A stretch of 35,081 nt of DNA from an uncultured Pirellulaceae bacterium (GCA_937967505.1 CALCJM010000172.1:1-35081); one strand, 5' to 3'; numbered from the stretch's first letter, positions 7,967-17,422 are shown. Program-made: numbers and translations. The notes: generated by a model from the letters alone, not told the origin.

Positions 7967-10858
7967 GTGGAAGAGCTAATTTTTACATCCTCATCGCGTG
8001 GACTTCAGGTCGGAAAAAGCGGTTTCTGTACCGTGGCAGCAACCGCCGGCATGACGCCCGGACTGATCCGGATGCTCGAAAGCCTCAGCGGATACCGGCA
8101 CCTGTTCCCCCCCGGTACGCCCGAGGCGGCTAGGAATCCGGTCGCCTATTCATACGTCAAAGCCAAAGTCGGAAATGATTTTCGCTACGTCCTGTCGCGC
8201 GTCAAAGACTGCGGTGTAGACTATTCGGGGCGCTCCAATAAAATCGCCCACCACCTTTCCCTGCCAGGCAACATGCACGCCAGCAGCCCGACCCGCACGC
8301 TGCTGGAAAAGAAATTCTTTGTCGATCAGTGGGATCAACCTGCTCAAAACCTCCCTCCCCGAACTCTACCCGGCAAGTACTCCAAACCCTTGCCGTGCAG
8401 CGTCTGGCAAAAGGTCACCGGTGATGCGGGATGGGCAGGCGAACTGGTTGAGTCCTGCCAGATGAACAAGATTGTCTATCTGGTTGTCAAACCCTCGACT
8501 CCCGTCATCGGCATGATCCATCAGGCGCTGTCCCTGTTACCGGCCAGCCAGCAGTGGCAGTACACCTTCTGCACTTTTTATCGTCAGATGCCGCCCAACG
8601 TGGAATGCCAGATTCGCTGCGTCATGGAAAAATCCCCCGAAATCGAACTGACACGACAGTCTTCCAACAATGTATTGATTGACCTGACCAAACCGCTCGG
8701 AAAATCGCTCAGCTGCTGGGCCGAAAATGCCCGCCATGGAACCTTGATTGAAGGCCAGCGACCGGTGGTTGAATCGTTGCCAACTGCCGCCGCACTTGCC
8801 CGCCAGAAGATGGCCCGTCAGGCACTTCCCAGCGCGATGCCGGACCTGCGATCTCCTACAAAAAAAGGCCCACCGGGTCTGCAAAATCGAAAGCCCCCCC
8901 CCGAAGAAGAATTGGATGTTCTGGAAATCGAACCAACCCCGCTGTGGAAGCGTGCCTTGGTCGCATCGGCGGTAGCGCTGGTGCTGGCCGGTATCACCAG
9001 CGTGGTGGTGTACCCCGACATGTACAAGGGGCTGTTTTCAGGAAAATTTTTCAGCTTCAATTCTGGCCCGCGCGTCAGCCAGTTTGCCAGCGAACGCCCT
9101 AAAAATGCTCCCGCTCCCAAACCCAAAATCGATCCGGAAACACAACCTGCCAACGAAAATCGCGCCGATGATCCGGCACTAACTCCCGTTGCCCCCCTGG
9201 CGGGCCCCAATCCTGACACTGCCAACGGTACCGCTATCGCCAATGCGCCGGCTACCGATTCACCGCCGTCGCAGACGGGCGTTGCCGACATTGCCGATTC
9301 TGTCCCGGTTGATGATGAAACGGCCTCCAACGAAAGCCGGACGGCGGAAACGCCTGCCCGAACAGGTTCACGCAGAAATGAAAACAACGGGGCTAAACTG
9401 GTCGCACCGGCACTTCCGCGTTCAATGCGACCACCATCGCAGGGCCGCACACGAAAATCTCGCCGACTTCAACAGGAGTTACCCGGGCAAAAAAGTGTTA
9501 CGACAACCACCCGGACCACTTCCGACGCACCTACAGGTGCACCAACGGGGCCGCTTGTGACCGGTCGGGACCCGGTTCCCCGCACACCACTTACGACGCA
9601 ACCACCGCCACCAAAGCAAACATTAATCCGCCTTGAGTCGCTGGAAGCAGTCTCGTTTTCACCCAATTGGGATTTGATTGAATCCACCCGTGCATCGATA
9701 CCGGTGATTGTCGCCCGGCACCCACAGCAAACCGAAATGGGGATTAGGCTGGAGATACAGGATTCTCAATCGGTCAGCGATACCGCACCGAGCGTAAGCA
9801 GCCGGCAAATCACGCCCCGGCAATGGGAAGTCGCAGTCTCCGGACGACCGGTGGGGCAGTTCAATCTGGTCGATAGTGATTTGGGAAGCCAACTTGAATT
9901 TCGGTGTGCGACCGATGCGGCTGGTAAGGTCGAAGCACTGGCCGATGACCTGGAGGCGATCAATCACGTTCAACTTCGACTCGAATACGCAGACAAAATG
10001 GCAACCGTATTTCCTCTCGATATCAGATTTGTGCGAGGACACATCGGGCTGGATAACAAGCGTCGCAACAACGATGTCATGTTTGAGCCCGATGCGTTCG
10101 ATTTAAAGGCACTGCTGGCGGACGATTCGCTGGATCTGGTCTACGATGTCCACAGCTTCAGTGGTGGCGATTCGGCAGGCCGGACCACCGATCGACCGGC
10201 CATGCAAATGGAAACCATTTCCGGGCGAAGTCGCCAGCAGACGCGCCGCCAGTCGCGCGATGGAGATTCGGTGGAACAGGAAACGGTCACCACACGGATT
10301 GAGTTCCCGCTGGATTTGGGCAAAACCGCATTTGACAAATTCTCGACCGATCAGGAGATCAAGCTTTCCGACCTCAACGCGCGTTTAACGCTGGAAATCT
10401 ACAAACCCCTCAATAAACCATTGCGTTATCGCTGGGCCGGCTTTATTGTCGATGCCCCCGGTTTCCCCGGCGTCGAACTTCAGTCCTGGAGATTCAGCAA
10501 CCACCCCATCAGTGTGATTCGGCGCGACTACGCCAAGCGGAAATCGGCCTTAAGGGCATCGGGCACTTCCCCCACCCCGTCGCGCCCCCGTCAATCGCGC
10601 AGCGGCAGCCCGGATGACAACGGCGCGGAGCAATTGCTGGAGATCGTCAAAGCCGAGATTGAATTTCTTGATGATGCTTATAAAAGGACGGCCAAGACAA
10701 CACGCATCGACGAAATCATGCCCGGACGCGTGCCGCATCCGGTCGAAATTCATGCTGATGGTATGTTGATGCTGATGTATATTGACATGGGCGACGTGGG
10801 CAAACAGTGGTCGATCGCCGACATGAAACAAGCCTATCATGGCAGCCCAATTGAATAA
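7967..10858 (+). CDS. GAP1-type GTPase-associated protein with TM anchor
   Basis: Probable partner of the GTPase encoded 36 bp upstream. The GTG start gives an N-terminus that fits the GAP1-N2 family: LIFTSSSRGLQ (4-14), SGYRHLFPPG (41-50), SGRSNKIAHHL (87-97), GDAGWAGEL (152-160) and QYTFCTFYRQMP (198-209). I read residues 1 to about 285 as this module plus part of the middle domain. A charged linker and one TM helix (about 328-349) follow, then a long low-complexity Pro/Ala/Thr/Ser stretch (about 370-540). A C-terminal beta-rich region of some 400 residues ends the protein and I do not recognise it. Topology would place the GAP1 part on the GTPase side (cytosol) and the C-terminal part across the membrane. 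Unlike many GAP1 proteins that are soluble, this one is membrane-tethered. The GAP1-N2 call rests on motif recall without a profile search. Confidence 0.7.
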   Translation: MEELIFTSSSRGLQVGKSGFCTVAATAGMTPGLIRMLESLSGYRHLFPPGTPEAARNPVAYSYVKAKVGNDFRYVLSRVKDCGVDYSGRSNKIAHHLSLPGNMHASSPTRTLLEKKFFVDQWDQPAQNLPPRTLPGKYSKPLPCSVWQKVTGDAGWAGELVESCQMNKIVYLVVKPSTPVIGMIHQALSLLPASQQWQYTFCTFYRQMPPNVECQIRCVMEKSPEIELTRQSSNNVLIDLTKPLGKSLSCWAENARHGTLIEGQRPVVESLPTAAALARQKMARQALPSAMPDLRSPTKKGPPGLQNRKPPPEEELDVLEIEPTPLWKRALVASAVALVLAGITSVVVYPDMYKGLFSGKFFSFNSGPRVSQFASERPKNAPAPKPKIDPETQPANENRADDPALTPVAPLAGPNPDTANGTAIANAPATDSPPSQTGVADIADSVPVDDETASNESRTAETPARTGSRRNENNGAKLVAPALPRSMRPPSQGRTRKSRRLQQELPGQKSVTTTTRTTSDAPTGAPTGPLVTGRDPVPRTPLTTQPPPPKQTLIRLESLEAVSFSPNWDLIESTRASIPVIVARHPQQTEMGIRLEIQDSQSVSDTAPSVSSRQITPRQWEVAVSGRPVGQFNLVDSDLGSQLEFRCATDAAGKVEALADDLEAINHVQLRLEYADKMATVFPLDIRFVRGHIGLDNKRRNNDVMFEPDAFDLKALLADDSLDLVYDVHSFSGGDSAGRTTDRPAMQMETISGRSRQQTRRQSRDGDSVEQETVTTRIEFPLDLGKTAFDKFSTDQEIKLSDLNARLTLEIYKPLNKPLRYRWAGFIVDAPGFPGVELQSWRFSNHPISVIRRDYAKRKSALRASGTSPTPSRPRQSRSGSPDDNGAEQLLEIVKAEIEFLDDAYKRTAKTTRIDEIMPGRVPHPVEIHADGMLMLMYIDMGDVGKQWSIADMKQAYHGSPIE

Positions 10859-10914
10859 AACCGGCCCGTCCAAAACCATTCCCAAAACAGTGACACGCTT
10901 TTCAGGTTCCATTG

Positions 10915-13806
10915 ATGTATTTGAATTTGGTTCGAGAGATTAAAACGGCAATCACCAACAGTGAGAGCCTACCGGCAGAATTTCTGGTCGAACTGGCCAA
11001 TGAATACAGTCGGTCCTGCGACACGGTCAATGAAAAACTGCTGGATGTCAGCAACCTGTTGAAGATCGGTTGCCGCGACGAAGCGGTCCAGGTTGCCGAA
11101 CACCCGCGCAGCGTGCTGGAGTCGGTACGGGAGTTGAATTTCGGCGGCCGCAAGGACTGGCTGGCTGTACTGTCTGATAAAAAAATGGAGCTTCCACCAA
11201 GGCTTGATTTTCACTCTGCCGTAATGCTCGAACAGGCCTATGAGAAACTGGATGAACTGGCCCCACTGTTGAAAAAGAACCGCTTGCTGGCGCTGGCCCA
11301 GGCACCACTGGAATCAAGAATTCTGATTCTGAAGAAACTGGCAGAAAAGGATTCTGAAAATCAGGTCTGGAAACAGGACCTAGTCAATCTCCAGGAGGCC
11401 CGCCTGCGCAACATGGGAGATGAATACCGCGTGGCGGTCAAGCGACAGGACGCGGAAAAACTTGGCGAACTGATGGAAGAAATTCAGGGCCAATGGGATG
11501 TCGAAGTCCCTCCGGCACTGGTCAAAGACATTCGCGAGGCGTTGAACTCCATAGGCATGGAAAGCCATCTGGAAAAGATGGGCGTTGTCGCCAAACAACT
11601 CAACCAGGCACTGGTCGAAACCAACGCCAACAACGGGCGCAAACTGCGGCAGCGTTGGGTGGACCTCAACCGGGTTGCCAATCTTGACGGGCGCGACCCG
11701 ATGGTCAGATCAATCCAAGAACCACTTCGGTGGCTGGAAGAACTGGACCAGGAACACATCGCCGACAGAAACTATGCGCAGGCGATCGCCGATCTGGAAC
11801 AATCGATCGCCATCGGTATTCCCGTCGAAGACCTCGATAAACGAGTCGCTCAGGTTGAGAATTTTGACCGCGCAGGATCAAACGACCTGCTGAAAAAGGC
11901 CAAAGCCTATCGGAAATCAGTCATCAGGGAGCAGCGGAAACAGTCGCAGGTGATGCGCTATTCTCTGGTTGGTGCCGCCGTCGCCACGGTCGCGGTGATT
12001 GGGTGGTTCCTGCTCTCACAAAGCCGTAGCGGCCAAGTGATTGATGCCCAAGAAGAATTGCGGGTGGCGATTCAGCAGAAACAATACAGCGCAGGCGTGG
12101 CACTGTTTGACGCATTGCCTGACTATATCAAGGAAGACCCGGAAGTTGTCGGGCTGCACGGTCAACTGATTCAGTTCCAGCAAGCCGAGGTCTCCCGCAA
12201 GGGTGGACTGAAGAAACTGCTGACCGAATTTAACCTGGATGGAAAGCTTGACCGTTCGCTGGACGACCAACTGGCCGCTGGCCGCAAGATGTCAAAATCA
12301 CGTAAGGAAACCGAACAGCTAAACCAGTTGAAAGAACAACTGGACCAGCGCAGGCTGGAAAAACAAAAGGCCCGCAGTGCCAAATTCATCAGCCAGCTGG
12401 AACCGATGAAAACAGAATTGGAAAGCATGCTGGCGAAGGTTGAAGAAGGCTCGGCAACACCATCGGCGTTGAACCCGGTGGCGGACAAAATTCGCGTGTT
12501 TTTGAAACAGGCGATCGTCGAAACCGAAGGCCTGCCGGGAATCTCGTCACTGGCCAAAGCGCAGGCCGACCGCTTGCTGGATTCCGCGACCGGAACGATG
12601 GAACGTGAGCAGATGAGTAAACAGTCGGGGGTCGCGCTGAACGATCTGACCAAACGGGTAAATCGCATCAATCAACTGGACGAATCGTTACAGAAATTTG
12701 CCAGCCGGTTCCCCCAAGATCCTAATGCCCGGGATTTTGAGGCAACCGCCCGGGAAGGCCAGCATTTCAGTGGTATCCGACTGTGGCAGGATGTGGCAGA
12801 GACCGTTCAGCAGTATCCTGTTGAAACGCTGTCCAAAGACCAATTGGTGGATTTGGAGGATGACATCAATGACGCGCTTGAGCAAACCGACATCTCGAAC
12901 TGGCGGGATTCGGTAGAAATGCTCCGCGCGTATCTGACCCAGGTTCTTGCCGACGACGACACGATTGAATCGGAGAAAAAATCATTGCAATCCTATTTTA
13001 ATCAAACCAGCCATCGAGAGATCTCGGTGCTGGAACGCGCTGGCAAAAAATACTACCTGGCATCGGACTACGACCCGGCCAGACGCAAGTTCAGCTATTT
13101 TGTACGCGGGATCAACCAGCGCGAACGGAAATACAAGAACGGTGATATTGGCGGCCTGGCAGGCCACTGCAAGATCGCCAAAAATGTATTAAAGATTCTG
13201 GAACGCCCCGCTTTCGACATCGACACCCAGGTCATTAAGTTACTCGACCGAGCGCTGGAAAAATCACAACCACTTTCGGCCATCAACGGTCCTCCCATCG
13301 ATCCGCTGGTCCAGTGCGACATGGTGGACAGAATCCTTGAGTACGCCGAAGTCGTTTCGCCCAACCTAGGTGATTTTGCCGATGACCAGCGACGGATTTT
13401 GCAGGAGGAACGCGTCACCGGACTGCGATGGAAAAATGTGGAGGACGATTCCGCCGACGCAGCGCGTCCCACCGCCGCCAAACTTCTGGAACGCATCCGC
13501 CGCAACCTGCCGGCAGCCTCTCAATTGATCACCGACCAACGCTTGAAGATGCAGCAGTGGGCTCAAGTCGCCGACTACGTTGCCTCGGGTTTGTTATATC
13601 GCCAGAACGGAGACTGGGTCGTTGATCCAGTAGCCGGCAATGCGATCAACGAGGGCGAGAATTTATACTGTTTGATTCCGGGCAGACGAAACATCTCCTC
13701 CTTCGAGATCGTCGGGAAAGCTGCCAATGGCGGGATTGACCGAACCGACGCACCGCTGCCGCTTCAGGCGGGTCGTCCCGTGTTTGTGATCCGGGAAAAA
13801 AAGTAA
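10915..13806 (+). CDS. Unknown 963-residue helical protein with one TM
   Basis: Unrecognised. An ATG at 10915 directly follows an in-frame TTG at 10912, and I chose the ATG. The N-terminal 340 residues are helical and charged. A single TM helix lies at about 348-367, preceded by the basic segment REQRKQ, which suggests a cytosolic N-terminal part. The rest is about 590 residues, mostly helical. It includes a strongly coiled-coil-like section rich in Lys/Gln/Glu (about 440-510), and a beta-rich end follows in the last 60 residues. The gene follows the GAP1-like gene by 56 bp and precedes the GYF_2 gene by 113 bp on the same strand, so co-transcription is likely. By position it is a structural partner of the GTPase complex. 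No catalytic motif is visible. Confidence 0.7.
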   Translation: MYLNLVREIKTAITNSESLPAEFLVELANEYSRSCDTVNEKLLDVSNLLKIGCRDEAVQVAEHPRSVLESVRELNFGGRKDWLAVLSDKKMELPPRLDFHSAVMLEQAYEKLDELAPLLKKNRLLALAQAPLESRILILKKLAEKDSENQVWKQDLVNLQEARLRNMGDEYRVAVKRQDAEKLGELMEEIQGQWDVEVPPALVKDIREALNSIGMESHLEKMGVVAKQLNQALVETNANNGRKLRQRWVDLNRVANLDGRDPMVRSIQEPLRWLEELDQEHIADRNYAQAIADLEQSIAIGIPVEDLDKRVAQVENFDRAGSNDLLKKAKAYRKSVIREQRKQSQVMRYSLVGAAVATVAVIGWFLLSQSRSGQVIDAQEELRVAIQQKQYSAGVALFDALPDYIKEDPEVVGLHGQLIQFQQAEVSRKGGLKKLLTEFNLDGKLDRSLDDQLAAGRKMSKSRKETEQLNQLKEQLDQRRLEKQKARSAKFISQLEPMKTELESMLAKVEEGSATPSALNPVADKIRVFLKQAIVETEGLPGISSLAKAQADRLLDSATGTMEREQMSKQSGVALNDLTKRVNRINQLDESLQKFASRFPQDPNARDFEATAREGQHFSGIRLWQDVAETVQQYPVETLSKDQLVDLEDDINDALEQTDISNWRDSVEMLRAYLTQVLADDDTIESEKKSLQSYFNQTSHREISVLERAGKKYYLASDYDPARRKFSYFVRGINQRERKYKNGDIGGLAGHCKIAKNVLKILERPAFDIDTQVIKLLDRALEKSQPLSAINGPPIDPLVQCDMVDRILEYAEVVSPNLGDFADDQRRILQEERVTGLRWKNVEDDSADAARPTAAKLLERIRRNLPAASQLITDQRLKMQQWAQVADYVASGLLYRQNGDWVVDPVAGNAINEGENLYCLIPGRRNISSFEIVGKAANGGIDRTDAPLPLQAGRPVFVIREKK

Positions 13807-13919
13807 ATTCACTCCACCACGAAACTTGTCGGTGGACCGGTGGCAACGTGGCCAGGATGGCTAAAACCGACCACCCGATCGTATCTTCGACACCAGCATT
13901 GTTACCAGAGCCCCAACCC

Positions 13920-14834
13920 ATGTCCGACCAAACGTACTTTGTCAAAATGCACAATCGGGCCATGGGGCCGTTTCCCCTGGCACGTTTACAGCAGATGTCC
14001 CAATCGGGAAAATTAAACCACGCCCACGAGGTGTCTGTCGATGGCAGCAACTGGACCAAGGCCGGCGAACATCCCGAGATCTTCGCCAGCCCTGCGCCTG
14101 CCCCCGTTGAATCCCCCGCGCCCGCTGCCGCGCCCGTCATGCCGGCTGCCGCACCGGTGGCTCAAGCCCCCGTTGCAGCACACGCACCGGTTGCTCCCGC
14201 TGGTCAACCAGCGGCCACATCACAAGCGGCGCGCCCGCCGGGGCAAATCGACTGGTACTACGCCACCAACGACGACGAACCGGTAGGACCGGTGACCAAA
14301 GGTGAAATTATCGAGTACATCAAAACGGGCGACATCGTCCGCTCGGATCGCGTTTGGCAATCGCAGATGGAAGACTGGGAACGCGCTGGGAAACGCGTCG
14401 AGTTCAAAGCGGCATTTGAGCAAATGCATTCCAGCGTCCCATCGGTCAGCGGAAAGTCTTCCAATATCCTTGACCTAGTACGGTTGATTGTGGCAGCCAA
14501 GCAATGGTTGATTATTTTATGCGTGCTGCTGTTTGCGGCAGCCGTAAGTTTGCTGGCGTTATTCTTTACCAGCTTTGGAGATGGTGTCTCGCAGGGCGAA
14601 TCGATCAAGGTCCAGCAAGCAATTTTCTCACTGGTGCTCGCCGGCGTATTTGCGGGACTGATCGTGCTGGTATACCAGTTCATGGTGAAATCAGATGAAT
14701 TCGTAAAATCCAAACTGGTTGATGATTTCCACGACGCGTTTGTTTGGCTCAACCGTTTTTGGATTACCTTCGCCGCCGCCCTGTTATTGTCGGTTGTGTT
14801 TCTCGTGCTGGTGATCACGGGGGTGCTGCAATAG
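13920..14834 (+). CDS. Double GYF_2-domain membrane protein
   Basis: Likely adaptor that binds proline-rich peptides, as GYF-type domains do. I start at ATG 13920, where the first GYF_2 repeat begins at once (about 5-50, with AMGPFPLARL); an earlier GTG at 13848 would add 24 unrelated residues. A Pro/Ala-rich linker (about 52-105) separates it from the second repeat (about 108-155; WYYATNDDEPVGPVTKGE). Three hydrophobic segments fill the C-terminal half (about 190-215, 235-257 and 278-300). Total length is 304. The neighbouring GAP1-like protein has a long Pro-rich stretch, a plausible but untested ligand. GYF_2 recognition is good; the ligand is inference. Confidence 0.8.
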   Translation: MSDQTYFVKMHNRAMGPFPLARLQQMSQSGKLNHAHEVSVDGSNWTKAGEHPEIFASPAPAPVESPAPAAAPVMPAAAPVAQAPVAAHAPVAPAGQPAATSQAARPPGQIDWYYATNDDEPVGPVTKGEIIEYIKTGDIVRSDRVWQSQMEDWERAGKRVEFKAAFEQMHSSVPSVSGKSSNILDLVRLIVAAKQWLIILCVLLFAAAVSLLALFFTSFGDGVSQGESIKVQQAIFSLVLAGVFAGLIVLVYQFMVKSDEFVKSKLVDDFHDAFVWLNRFWITFAAALLLSVVFLVLVITGVLQ

Positions 14835-15000
14835 ATAGTGCGGCAATAATCTGTTGTTGACAATGGCTACGCCCTGCGGGCCATACGTTCCGGACTGTGA
14901 TGTCTGACTGCCTCGTAGCCCTTGAGCCAATTCCCTGCTAGCACCCCCTTCGGGCCGACTCAAGCTTGCCGGAGACGACCAATTGCTGTAACGATCCGGT
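14835..15000. repeat. Intergenic stretch with GGCTACG/CGTAGCC inverted ends
   Basis: GGCTACG at 14865-14871 and CGTAGCC at 14914-14920 are perfect inverted copies 42 bp apart, with a GC-rich middle. A related GTAGCTAC palindrome occurs at the left edge of the window. This may be a mobile intergenic repeat. I see no gene here. Confidence 0.35.
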
Positions 15001-16185
15001 ATGTGGAACAGCAATACCTTTCAAACAAGACAACTGCGACTGGCAGTGAGCAACTTTGCTGTGTTGATTACGGTATGGGCGGGGCTGTTCCAGTTTTCCG
15101 GCTGTCAAAGCATCGAAGAACCCAAATCGTTTGACTTCACCCTGCCTGCCACAGAGATGAACGAGGGGGCAGTTGCCCTTCAAGTGGCGGTCGTGCAGGT
15201 GGACACTGATCAACAAGATGTTCTCGAGCAATTTTGGGCGCGTCTGGACGCCATGAAACTGCCGCTGTCAGCACGGCAAGTCGCCGATAAAAATGGCCTG
15301 CGATACGCGATTATGTCGCCGCAATGCCCGGCCATTCTGGATCAGTTGCTGCAACGTCGCACGTTGGACACCTCGGGCCTGACCAAAATCCAGAAGCAAA
15401 TGGCCGCCAGTGGGTTGCTTGAATCGCCATCGCCCCTAATCCACCATCAACGCATCGAAAACGACACCGGAGAGACCTTTGAGATTCCCGTTTCGGAATT
15501 TTACCCAACCCAGTCCTGGTTCATTCTCGACCGTCAGGGCCGCAAAGAAGCCGGCAATGGAGAACTGGTCCGGGCATTCATGCAAATGTCGACATTCCCT
15601 CAAGGTGATGGATCGGTAAGACTGGTTGTTGAACCCGAAATTCATCACGGCCGGCCACAGCAACGCTTCGATGTCTCCCAAAGAACGTTCCTGTTTTCAG
15701 AAAGCCAGATTCAATCGCGCGTGGATGCCCTCAAATTTTCTCTCGACCTGCGTCCTGGCGAATCGCTGGTCATCGCGCAGGTGCCCGAGGCAAAATCGAA
15801 GATTTCAGGCAGCACCAATCGTCACAACGCAGCTCCCCCCGTCCTTCGGCCGCTGCCGATCGGCGAGCTGTTCTTCGGCCAAAGCGCGCTACTGGCAGCT
15901 GTCGAAACAGCATCTCCCTCCGTACAGCAGAGTGCTCAAAACCGCCTGATCGAATCGGCATTCGCGGAACTGGACAAACAGTTTGGCTCATCCGGGGATG
16001 ACGGGCCCAAAGATGACCAAGAAGAATCATCAACGGAGCATTCCGAACCCGCCGCGCCGTTGGTCACGCCAGTGGTCAGGCCATTGTGCCGGTTTTTGAT
16101 GGTCCGACTGGTCCACACCCAGGCCAACGACCTGTTCGACCGATCTTCAACAACCAGCCGCCTGACGACAATCAACCACCAATAA
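15001..16185 (+). CDS. Putative lipoprotein, unknown function
   Basis: 394 residues with a lipoprotein-type signal ending in the lipobox FSGC (Cys35), so a periplasmic or outer-membrane anchored protein. The middle has an alternating beta pattern (SVRLVVEPEIHHG, SLDLRPGESLVIAQ). The C-terminal RFLMVRLVHTQ has a feel of the secretin/NolW-type beta domain, but the similarity is weak and the length short for a secretin. A Ser/Glu/Asp-rich stretch precedes this end. The gene follows the GYF_2 gene by 166 bp on the same strand and could be the last gene of that run. I do not recognise the family. Confidence 0.6.
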   Translation: MWNSNTFQTRQLRLAVSNFAVLITVWAGLFQFSGCQSIEEPKSFDFTLPATEMNEGAVALQVAVVQVDTDQQDVLEQFWARLDAMKLPLSARQVADKNGLRYAIMSPQCPAILDQLLQRRTLDTSGLTKIQKQMAASGLLESPSPLIHHQRIENDTGETFEIPVSEFYPTQSWFILDRQGRKEAGNGELVRAFMQMSTFPQGDGSVRLVVEPEIHHGRPQQRFDVSQRTFLFSESQIQSRVDALKFSLDLRPGESLVIAQVPEAKSKISGSTNRHNAAPPVLRPLPIGELFFGQSALLAAVETASPSVQQSAQNRLIESAFAELDKQFGSSGDDGPKDDQEESSTEHSEPAAPLVTPVVRPLCRFLMVRLVHTQANDLFDRSSTTSRLTTINHQ

Positions 16186-16230
16186 CCCGGTTCCCACAGC
16201 GTCGCCGGGTCCGTGGAAACGAAAACCGGC

Positions 16231-16236
16231 TATAAT
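16231..16236 (+). promoter_or_regulatory. TATAAT -10 box for the dNTPase gene
   Basis: A perfect TATAAT lies 65 bp before the TTG start at 16301. No good -35 is visible at 16-18 bases upstream. The box overlaps an in-frame ATG at 16235, which supports the later start. Confidence 0.45.
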
Positions 16237-16289
16237 GTCCACCGCCGGGCCGGTACGTCCATTGGCCTACCTGAACCACAACTCTCACC

Positions 16290-16294
16290 AGGAG
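16290..16294 (+). promoter_or_regulatory. Shine-Dalgarno AGGAG for the TTG start
   Basis: AGGAG with a six-base gap to TTG at 16301, a strong match in a window where such sites are rare. It decides the start codon. Confidence 0.7.
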
Positions 16295-16300
16295 AAACAA

Positions 16301-17422
16301 TTGGCGACTGAATCGTTGACATGGGTCGATCAGCGCGAACAGATGCTGTTGGCACCTTTTGCGATGTTCAGCAATCAGTCGCGCGGGCGCATTCACCCGG
16401 AGACCGAACATGCTTATCGAGGGCCATTCCAACGCGATCGTGATCGGATCCTGCACAGTTCGGCGTATCGTCGACTGAGTGGAAAAATGCAGGTCTTCAC
16501 CGGTGAGATGGGGGACTACCACCGTACGCGTCTGACTCATACGCAAGAGGTCGCCACCATCGCCCGCACCATTGGACGTGCGATGGGACTGAATGAGGAT
16601 CTGATCGAGGCGTTGGCGTTGATGCATGACATTGGCCATCCACCTTACGGTCATGCTGGCGAAGATGCATTGAATGAATGTGCGGCTAATTTTGGTGGTT
16701 TCTCGCATAACCAGTTTGCCCTGACGATTGCTACCGAACTGGAGTTTCGCTTCAACGAATTTTCCGGACTAAACCTGACGCACGAGGTGCTGACCGGGCA
16801 GACGTGCAGAATCGACAAAGAAAAAACTGACCAAAGGCCGCTGCTGGAGGTCCAGCTGGTGGATGCGGCCGACAGCACGACCTACGATGCCCACGACACC
16901 GACGACGCCATCAAACTTGGCCTGGTCACTTTGGAAGAGATGGAGTCGCTGGAGATCATTCGGGAGAGTATCTCCCATGTGCGGCAGCATTACACGTCGC
17001 TGAACGAGGAACTGATGCGGAAAGCGGTCGTACACCGGTTGATTGAGCGGCAGGTGACTGCGCTGATCACGTATTGCGGCGGCGAGCTACAGTCGCGCGA
17101 TTTTGCCAATGCCGGGGACGCCATGAACAGCGATTTTCTGATTGGCCACAATGCGGAATTGGGGGAACAGAAACAGGAACTGGAGCGTTTTCTATATGCG
17201 CGGGTCTATCGCCATCCACGCCTGGTGACGGTTCGGCAGCGCGGACAGGCCCACCTGAAAGAAATGTACGAACGTTATTGCCAGTCTCCTGAACTTTTTC
17301 CACAAAAATACCAAGCTCGTGCAGAAAAAATCGGAATTCGCCGGATGGCGATCGAATACATTGCCGGGATGACAGACCGGTTTTGCGAAGATGTTCATCA
17401 GGAAATTGTGCTGCAATCCTGA
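16301..17422 (+). CDS. dgt: dNTP triphosphohydrolase (dGTPase-like, HD domain)
   Basis: Cleaves deoxynucleoside triphosphates to the nucleoside and triphosphate, which limits dNTP pools. I chose TTG at 16301 because AGGAG (16290-16294) lies six bases ahead. The earlier ATG at 16235 sits on a TATAAT box and would add 22 unrelated residues. The 373-residue protein carries YRGPFQRDRDRILHSSAYRRL (39-59 region) and RTRLTH (His80). The HD motif MHDIGHPPYGHAGE gives His109/Asp110, and VDAADSTTYDAHD (187-199, Asp191) supplies the last metal ligand. This complete set fits the class without the long E. coli insert. No other nucleotide-metabolism gene is adjacent. Confidence 0.88.
   Translation: MATESLTWVDQREQMLLAPFAMFSNQSRGRIHPETEHAYRGPFQRDRDRILHSSAYRRLSGKMQVFTGEMGDYHRTRLTHTQEVATIARTIGRAMGLNEDLIEALALMHDIGHPPYGHAGEDALNECAANFGGFSHNQFALTIATELEFRFNEFSGLNLTHEVLTGQTCRIDKEKTDQRPLLEVQLVDAADSTTYDAHDTDDAIKLGLVTLEEMESLEIIRESISHVRQHYTSLNEELMRKAVVHRLIERQVTALITYCGGELQSRDFANAGDAMNSDFLIGHNAELGEQKQELERFLYARVYRHPRLVTVRQRGQAHLKEMYERYCQSPELFPQKYQARAEKIGIRRMAIEYIAGMTDRFCEDVHQEIVLQS

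Noticed and set aside
15001..16185. Secretin or GspD-like protein
   Set aside because: Only faint similarity in the last beta strands, length too short, and no pilus/T2SS genes nearby.
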